Positions 32,653 through 37,333 of a DNA stretch of 37,333 nucleotides are shown in pieces. The notes below the pieces were generated by a model, which saw nothing but the letters and a program-made list of their open reading frames with translations, was not told where the DNA came from and made no database searches. Positions within the stretch are counted from its first letter, which is position 1. Every line of letters begins with the position of its first letter. Origin of the DNA: F1-120-MAGs118 sp013360535. Its GTDB lineage: Bacteria > Planctomycetota > UBA1135 > GCA-002686595. The position numbers and the translations under genes were made by a program. The stretch is taken from contig JAPKHC010000039.1 of assembly GCA_026647215.1 (NCBI GenBank), positions 1 to 37,333 of the forward strand, given 5' to 3'.

Positions 32653-33875
32653 TGAAGTCGAGCTTCTTCCGTGTCGTCGCGAGCCTCGCGCTCGCGCTCC
32701 CCGCCCTCGCGCAGGACCTCGCGATCAAGGCCGAGCGTGTCCACACCGTCTCGGGCGCCGTGATCGAGAACGGCGTGATCGTCATCAAGGCCGGCAAGGT
32801 CGTCGCCGTCGGCACCGAGCGGCAGGTGCAGCCGCCCGCCGGCGTGCGCGTGCTCACCGCGAAGGTCGCGACGCCCGGCCTCGTCGATGCGCACAGCGTC
32901 GTCGGCCTCGCGGGCTACCTGAACCAGCCGCACGATCAGGACCAGCACGATCCCGGCGCTCCGCTGCAGCCTGAGTTGCGCGCGATCGACGCGTACAACG
33001 CGCGCGAGCGACTGGTCGAATGGGTGCGCGGCTTCGGCGTGACGACGCTGCACACCGGCCACGGCCCGCAGGCGCTGATTTCCGGCCAGACCTTGGTCGC
33101 CAAGACGCGCGGCGAGACGGTCGACGAGGCCGTGATCGTGCCGCGCGCGATGATCGCGGCGACGCTCGGCGAAGGCTCGCGCGAGGAAGGGCGCGGCAAG
33201 TCGCCGGGCACCGCGGGCAAGCAGCTCGCGATGCTGCGCGAGGCGCTGATCGGCGCACAGGAGCACCAGAAGAAGCTGCGCGCGGCCGGCGACGACGCGA
33301 CGAAGAAGCCCGAGCGCGACCTGCGCAAGGAAGCGCTCGTCGACGTGCTCGAACGCAAGGTTCCGCTGCTCGTCACGGCCAACCGCCATCAGGACATCCT
33401 GTCGGCGCTGCGACTGGGCGCGGAGTTCGGCGTCCAGATCGTGCTCGACGGCGCGGCCGAGTCCTACGTCGTGCTCGACGAGATCCGCCGCGCGCGCGTG
33501 CCGGTGATCCTGCACCCGCCGATGGCGCGTTTCGTCGGCGAGCTCGAGAACGCGAGCCGCTCGACCTACTCGAAGTTCTCCGACGCCGGCATCCCGTTCG
33601 CGCTGCAGAGCGGCTACGAGAGCTACGTACCGAAGACCCGCGTCGTGCTCTACGAAGCCGGTGTCGCGGCGGCCTACGGCCTCGGCGCCGAGAAGGCCCT
33701 GCGCTCGGTCACGCTCGACGCCGCGCGCCTGCTCGGTCTCGAAGCGCGCCTGGGAAGCCTCGAAGTCGGCAAGGACGGCGACGTCGCGCTCTACGACGGC
33801 GACCCCTTCGAGTACACGTCGCACTGCGTCGCGACCGTGATCGACGGTGTGGTCGTGTTCGAGGGCTCGCGCTAG
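32652..33875 (+). CDS. Secreted amidohydrolase paralogue lacking metal ligands (probable pseudoenzyme)
   Basis: This 407-aa paralogue of the preceding protein has a signal peptide (MKSSFFRVVASLALALPALA) and the same fold landmarks: 'GVIVIKAGKVVAVGTERQVQ', 'TPGLVDAHSVVGLAGY' and 'GSLEVGKDGDVALYDGDPFE'. Key residues differ. HxH is H81-S-V83, the HH pair of the barrel is replaced in 'VQIVLDGAAESYVVL', and the Asp motif (HTDDW) is 'LQSGYESY'. Loss of most metal ligands suggests a non-catalytic partner, perhaps forming a heterodimer with the intact enzyme. It overlaps the convergent membrane-protein gene by 4 bp at its 3' end. Confidence 0.88.
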   Translation: MKSSFFRVVASLALALPALAQDLAIKAERVHTVSGAVIENGVIVIKAGKVVAVGTERQVQPPAGVRVLTAKVATPGLVDAHSVVGLAGYLNQPHDQDQHDPGAPLQPELRAIDAYNARERLVEWVRGFGVTTLHTGHGPQALISGQTLVAKTRGETVDEAVIVPRAMIAATLGEGSREEGRGKSPGTAGKQLAMLREALIGAQEHQKKLRAAGDDATKKPERDLRKEALVDVLERKVPLLVTANRHQDILSALRLGAEFGVQIVLDGAAESYVVLDEIRRARVPVILHPPMARFVGELENASRSTYSKFSDAGIPFALQSGYESYVPKTRVVLYEAGVAAAYGLGAEKALRSVTLDAARLLGLEARLGSLEVGKDGDVALYDGDPFEYTSHCVATVIDGVVVFEGSR

Positions 33876-34495
33876 CGCGCCGCGATGTGGACGACGGCGA
33901 TCGAGAACGTCGTCCAGCCGAGCGCGATGGCGGCCTCGCGCCAGCCGAGCGCGCGCAACTGGCCGCGGGTCCAACCGTGGCTCGTGCGCAGCGCCTGGCG
34001 CGTGCACCACGTGCGCCACGCGAAGAACGGCGCGAGCAGGGCGAGCAGCAGCAGGCCGAGGTAGTGCGGCGCCCCTCCGGCGCACAGCGAGGCTGGAGCG
34101 ACGACGACGAGCGAGACGACGGCGAAGGACAGCGCACCGGCGCTCTGGAAGCCGTGGCGGAAGGCGAACCACGCGGCGGCGGCGGCGGGGAACACCGCGA
34201 CGGCGCCGTAGGAGAGGAACAGCGGGTTCGAGCCGAGCGCGAGTGCGGTCGCGACGCTCGCGGCGACGATGGCGATTCCGGCGACGAAACGGCCGCGCCA
34301 GCGCTTGGGGTAGCTCGCGAGGGAGCTCGCGGACAGGAACACGCCGAGGAACGCGAGGCCCGCGAGGCAGGCGGTCGCGGGGTCGAAGCGCAGCGCGGAG
34401 AGCACGCCCGCGACGATCGAGATCACGAGGTACACCCACGCGCCGTGGGCCTTCGCCGGATCCGGCGCCTTCAGCTTGGAGAGGCCTTCGACCAT
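33872..34495 (-). CDS. Integral membrane protein, YwiC-like
   Basis: This 207-aa protein has about six hydrophobic helices ('WVYLVISIVAGVLSALRF', 'CLAGLAFLGVFLSASSLA', 'GIAIVAASVATALALGS', 'GAVAVFPAAAAAWFAF', 'ALSFAVVSLVVVAPASL', 'LGLLLLALLAPFFAW'). The N-terminal 'KAHGAWVYLVIS' resembles the HGAW motif of the YwiC-like family, whose function is unknown. The match rests on this motif and the overall hydrophobic layout only. It lies between two plus-strand genes and overlaps the amidohydrolase by 4 bp. Confidence 0.7.
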   Translation of the reverse strand: MVEGLSKLKAPDPAKAHGAWVYLVISIVAGVLSALRFDPATACLAGLAFLGVFLSASSLASYPKRWRGRFVAGIAIVAASVATALALGSNPLFLSYGAVAVFPAAAAAWFAFRHGFQSAGALSFAVVSLVVVAPASLCAGGAPHYLGLLLLALLAPFFAWRTWCTRQALRTSHGWTRGQLRALGWREAAIALGWTTFSIAVVHIAAR

Positions 34496-34542
34496 ACTGC
34501 GGGAAACCTAGCACCCTGAGCCGGGCGCCCAACCCCGGCCAC

Positions 34543-34562
34543 GCTACGTCGATCGACGTAGC
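34543..34562. promoter_or_regulatory. Perfect 20-bp palindrome before the alpha/beta hydrolase
   Basis: GCTACGTCGATCGACGTAGC is fully symmetric and ends 18 nt before the hydrolase ATG, just 5' of its ribosome site (AAGGAG). It sits in the 85-bp gap between divergent genes. An operator overlapping the hydrolase promoter or leader is the simplest interpretation; a short RNA stem that hides the ribosome site is another. Confidence 0.5.
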
Positions 34563-34580
34563 CGAAGAAGGAGAAGCGCG

Positions 34581-35369
34581 ATGTCCGTCCGAAAGCTGGC
34601 GTTCCAGACACGTGGCCGCGGCCGCCCGGTGTTGCTCGTCCACGGCTTCCCGTTCCATCGCGGGCAGTGGGACGCGTTGGTCGACGAGCTCGCGCGGCAC
34701 GCCTTCGTGATCACCGCGGACCTGCGCGGCTTCGGCGAGAGCGCGTTCGAGCGCGGGTTCGAGGCCGGGGCGTCGACGATGGAGCAGCACGCGGACGACC
34801 TCGCGGCCGCGCTCGACGAAGCGGGCGTGAGGGAGCCCGTGACGTTCGTCGGCTTCTCGATGGGCGGGTATGTCGCGTTCCCGTTCTTCCAGCGCCACCG
34901 CCAGCGGCTCGCCGCGCTCGCGCTGTGCAACACGCGCGCGATCGCCGACACGCCCGAAGGCGCGGCCGGGCGCGCGACGATGGCGGCGAAGGTGCTCGCC
35001 GAAGGCCCCAAGCCGCTCGTCGACGGCATGCTGCCCAAGCTGCTCGCGCCCGACACGCTCGCGAAGCGTCCCGACGTGGTCGAGCGCGTGCGCGCGCTCA
35101 TGCAGGCGCCGCGCGAGGCGATCGCGGCGGCGCTGCACGGCATGGCGCAACGGCCTGATTCGACGCCGCTGCTCGCGCGCATCGACGTGCCGACGCTCGT
35201 GGTGGTCGGCGAGCACGACGCGATCTCGTCACCGACGGAGATGCGCGGCATCACGGGCTCGATCCGCGGCTCGCGCTTCGTGCAGCTCGCCGGCGCGGGC
35301 CACATGACGACGCACGAGACGCCTCGAGAGCTCTCGAGCGCGCTCGTCGAGTTCATTCGCTCGCTCTAG
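34581..35369 (+). CDS. Alpha/beta-fold hydrolase
   Basis: This 262-aa hydrolase of the MhpC/RsbQ/esterase type has all catalytic elements: the oxyanion 'LLVHGFPFHRGQWD' (18-31), nucleophile elbow 'GFSMGG' (Ser93), acid 'GEHDAIS' (Asp213) and base 'GAGHMTTHE' (His241). There is no signal peptide, so it is cytoplasmic. A strong AAGGAG site precedes the ATG. The substrate cannot be predicted. Its 3' end overlaps the convergent small membrane-protein gene by 17 bp. Confidence 0.93.
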   Translation: MSVRKLAFQTRGRGRPVLLVHGFPFHRGQWDALVDELARHAFVITADLRGFGESAFERGFEAGASTMEQHADDLAAALDEAGVREPVTFVGFSMGGYVAFPFFQRHRQRLAALALCNTRAIADTPEGAAGRATMAAKVLAEGPKPLVDGMLPKLLAPDTLAKRPDVVERVRALMQAPREAIAAALHGMAQRPDSTPLLARIDVPTLVVVGEHDAISSPTEMRGITGSIRGSRFVQLAGAGHMTTHETPRELSSALVEFIRSL

Positions 35370-35646
35370 CGCCGTCGCCGAGCGCCTTGCGGCGCACGTG
35401 GCCGCCGTACACCGCAAGCCCGAGGCCGAAGAGCGCGCGCACGAGCCCACCCGCGAACGAACCGTGCACGGCGGAGCGCGCCTGGAAGTCCGTCGTGCGG
35501 TACGCGAACTCGAGCTTCGCCGGCTTGGGCACGCTCTCGAGGATGTGGAACACGCCCCACAGGATCCCGAGGATGCCCAGTCCGATCAGCACGAGGCCGA
35601 GCTGCGCGCGGCGGGCGGTCGGTGCGCTGGCTTGCGGCTCGCTCAC
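35353..35646 (-). CDS. Small two-helix membrane protein coupled to the SMC-like ATPase
   Basis: This is a 97-aa protein with two membrane helices (about 17-36, 'LVLIGLGILGILWGVFHI', and 66-84, 'GGLVRALFGLGLAVYGGH') flanking a short polar loop. I chose the GTG at 35646 because it overlaps the stop of the upstream ATPase gene (GTGA); the longer open frame upstream is out-of-frame shadow of that ATPase. Function unknown. Confidence 0.75.
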   Translation of the reverse strand: MSEPQASAPTARRAQLGLVLIGLGILGILWGVFHILESVPKPAKLEFAYRTTDFQARSAVHGSFAGGLVRALFGLGLAVYGGHVRRKALGDGARASE

Positions 35647-37333
35647 GAGGTCGGCTCCAGCAGGTTCCACAGCCAGTCGAAGCGCGCGCGCAGCGTCGCC
35701 GCATCGAACGTGCTCGCGAGCCCGGGCTCGTCCGTCAGCACCCGCGCCCAAGCCTGCTCACGCTCGAGCACGCTGGCCGGGTCGAGGTGGCCTTCGCGTT
35801 CGAGGAACTCGCGCAGGCGGTCGCGCACCTGCTGCTGCAGCTTCTGCTTGCCGAGCTTGCGCACCTCGAGCTCCGCCACGAGCCGCTTCGCGTCCCACCC
35901 GACCTCGCGCGCGACCGGTTCGACGCCCTCGAAGGCCACGTCGGAGAGCGCGAGATCGCGGTGCCGCAGCACCTCGCGATCGAGCGGCCGCCCGCGACCG
36001 ACGCGCCATGCGGCGAACACGCTCTCGGTGAAACGAATCCACGCCTCGACCCGCGCGCGCACGCCGACGTCGAGCAACTGCGCGCCGTCCGCCTGTAGCT
36101 CGCGCAGCACCCCCACGCGTTCGATGCGCAGCTCGAGCAGGCGCCGGAGGTCGACGAGCTCGTCGCGCATCACGTGGAAGAGGTGCAGCGCCTCGATCGG
36201 GGCCTGACCCTCGAGCGGCGGCACGCCGAGCTGCTCGCCGAACGCGAGCGCATCGACCTTGGCCGGATCGGGCAGGGGCGGTGCCTTGGGCAGCGCGAGC
36301 GCCGCACGCGCCAGCTTGGGAGCCTGAACGCCGCGCACGGCCGCGAGGTCGAGCGTGCGCACGGCCGCAGGCTTCGCTTCCGCAAGCCACGCGACATCGC
36401 CGGGCTCGCGGGTCAGGCAGAAGCACTGCAGGTCCTCGCTCGCCGTCGCGCGCAGGAGCGCCTCGCCGATCGCACGCTGCCGCGCGGCATCGCTGGTCGC
36501 GAAGGAATCGTCGAGAAATTGCGGAGGCTTGTGCCCGGTCGGCACTTCGGCGGCAAACGCGAGGTGCAGCGCGACGAGCAACTGCGCGCGCGTGCCCGTG
36601 GAGAGCTGCGCGAGCTCGAGCTCGCGACCGGTCTCGGCGTCGCAGGCGCGCAACTGGCCCGTGGCGAGCCCGCGCAGGCCATACCGCCCGAGCGTGAAGC
36701 TCCGCAGGCTCACGTCCGCCCGCTGCAGCACGCGCGGCTGCGAATCGCGCTCGAACTCGCCGCGCACTTCGTCGAGCAGCAGCGTGGCGAGGGCCTGCCC
36801 GCGCGCGCGCGCCAGCTCGCGCTCGAGCTCGAGGCGGCAACGCGTCTCGTCGGCGACGGCCTTCTCGAAGCGCCGCTGGTTGCGCGCGGTCTCGAGCCCG
36901 TTGCGCCGCGCCCCGATCGTCCCGATCAGCTCGTCCTTGCGTGTCGTCGCCTTGCGCGCCGCGTCGAGCCGCTGCCGCAGCTCCGATTCCTCCGCCTGCG
37001 CCTCACCTTGGCGCGGCCCGAGCTTGCGCGCGAGCGCCTCGACCTGCCGCGTCGCGTGGTCGATCTCCTTTTGCAGCTCGCGCCATTCCGCGAGCGCCTC
37101 GCTGCGCTGGCGCAACCCGCGCTCATCGCCGGGTTCCAGCGCGAGTTCGCTCCAGAACTTGGCGTTTTCCAGCTGCAATTCGGCGCTTTCGCGCTCGGCG
37201 CGGGTGCGGTCGAGCGCCGCACGCTCGATCTTCTGCTGCGACGCCTTGGCCTCCGCGGCGCGCGACGCGAGGCTCGAGAGCAACGGAGTCGCGGCGAGCG
37301 CGTCGGCCGGCGTCTGCTTCACGAACGGCGTGA
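35643..37333 (-). CDS. SMC/YhaN-like coiled-coil ATPase, N-terminus outside the window
   Basis: The visible C-terminal 563 or so residues begin mid-frame at the window edge. First comes a coiled coil of about 190 residues rich in Glu, Arg and Ala ('RERESAELQLENAKF'-type heptads), then the second half of an ABC-type ATPase: signature 'LSTGTRAQLLVALHLAFA' and Walker B/D-loop 'PPQFLDDSFATSDAARQRAI'. This layout (LSxGxR, then DDS-F-x-x-x-D) is that of YhaN, SbcC and RecF relatives. Unusually, about 285 residues follow the Walker B region, mostly helical ('PIEALHLFHVMRDELVDLRR', 'LGKQKLQQQVRDRLREFLER'), whereas these ATPases normally end soon after it. The Walker A half must lie to the right of the window. 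An exonuclease partner may be there too (inference). The GTG at 37322 is internal, not the start. Confidence 0.8.
   Translation of the reverse strand, partial: TPFVKQTPADALAATPLLSSLASRAAEAKASQQKIERAALDRTRAERESAELQLENAKFWSELALEPGDERGLRQRSEALAEWRELQKEIDHATRQVEALARKLGPRQGEAQAEESELRQRLDAARKATTRKDELIGTIGARRNGLETARNQRRFEKAVADETRCRLELERELARARGQALATLLLDEVRGEFERDSQPRVLQRADVSLRSFTLGRYGLRGLATGQLRACDAETGRELELAQLSTGTRAQLLVALHLAFAAEVPTGHKPPQFLDDSFATSDAARQRAIGEALLRATASEDLQCFCLTREPGDVAWLAEAKPAAVRTLDLAAVRGVQAPKLARAALALPKAPPLPDPAKVDALAFGEQLGVPPLEGQAPIEALHLFHVMRDELVDLRRLLELRIERVGVLRELQADGAQLLDVGVRARVEAWIRFTESVFAAWRVGRGRPLDREVLRHRDLALSDVAFEGVEPVAREVGWDAKRLVAELEVRKLGKQKLQQQVRDRLREFLEREGHLDPASVLEREQAWARVLTDEPGLASTFDAATLRARFDWLWNLLEPTS

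Overview
This GC-rich window (GC not computed, visually about 70%) is a bacterial chromosome segment dominated by a flagellar locus, followed by a mixed housekeeping and accessory region. The cytoplasmic-face, basal-body and stator gene set, four very short flagellins, two MotB-like proteins after one MotA, a MotE-like protein, and TPR/STN envelope proteins suggest a high-GC, motile Gram-negative-type bacterium. Planctomycetota or a neighbouring deep lineage is my best inference, but there is no rRNA or marker here to prove it.

Left block, minus strand (1-6042): four flagellin paralogues in tandem (fla4, fla3, fla2, fla1) followed by fliD, which runs off the left edge. The flagellins have 271, 272, 273 and 274 residues. 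They share one gap-free core length and differ only by a C-terminal tail growing by one residue. Long non-coding gaps separate them, and hairpins follow three of them, so each is probably transcribed as its own unit.

Central block, plus strand (6226-24518): this opens with a compact protein that looks like a sigma-54 activator stripped of its Walker A lysine, its acidic Walker B pair and its GAFTGA loop, but keeping its Fis-type HTH. Next come three translationally coupled genes of unknown function: a membrane protein, a secreted STN-TPR protein and a secreted TPR protein. They overlap directly into a FleS/FlgS-like cytosolic kinase, followed by an intact FleR/FlgR-like NtrC regulator. Then come flgB-flgC-fliE-fliF-fliG-fliH-fliI-fliJ, a MotE-like gene, two hairpins, and motA-motB-motB2-fliL-fliM-fliN. 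Hook, rod, export-gate (FlhAB, FliPQR), sigma-28 and chemotaxis genes are absent and must lie elsewhere. FliG lacks the EHPQ motif and FliM lacks the matching GGxG motif, pointing to a re-engineered switch interface.

Right block (24532-37333): a FAD-dependent amine/amino-acid oxidase; a 336-bp gap packed with inverted repeats; ispG (isoprenoid synthesis); an AbiEi/AbiEii-like bicistronic toxin-antitoxin-type operon whose regulator carries a PD-(D/E)XK-like N-terminal domain and which lies next to a perfect 34-bp palindrome; a TPR lipoprotein; a coupled pair of secreted amidohydrolases of which the second has lost its metal ligands; a small integral membrane protein; an alpha/beta hydrolase preceded by a perfect 20-bp palindrome; a two-helix membrane protein; and a partial SMC/YhaN-like coiled-coil ATPase with an unusual C-terminal extension running off the right edge.

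The best candidates for undescribed biology are the pseudo-activator together with the STN/TPR envelope module coupled to the flagellar two-component system (6226-12845), and the palindrome-associated AbiE-like locus (27285-29483).
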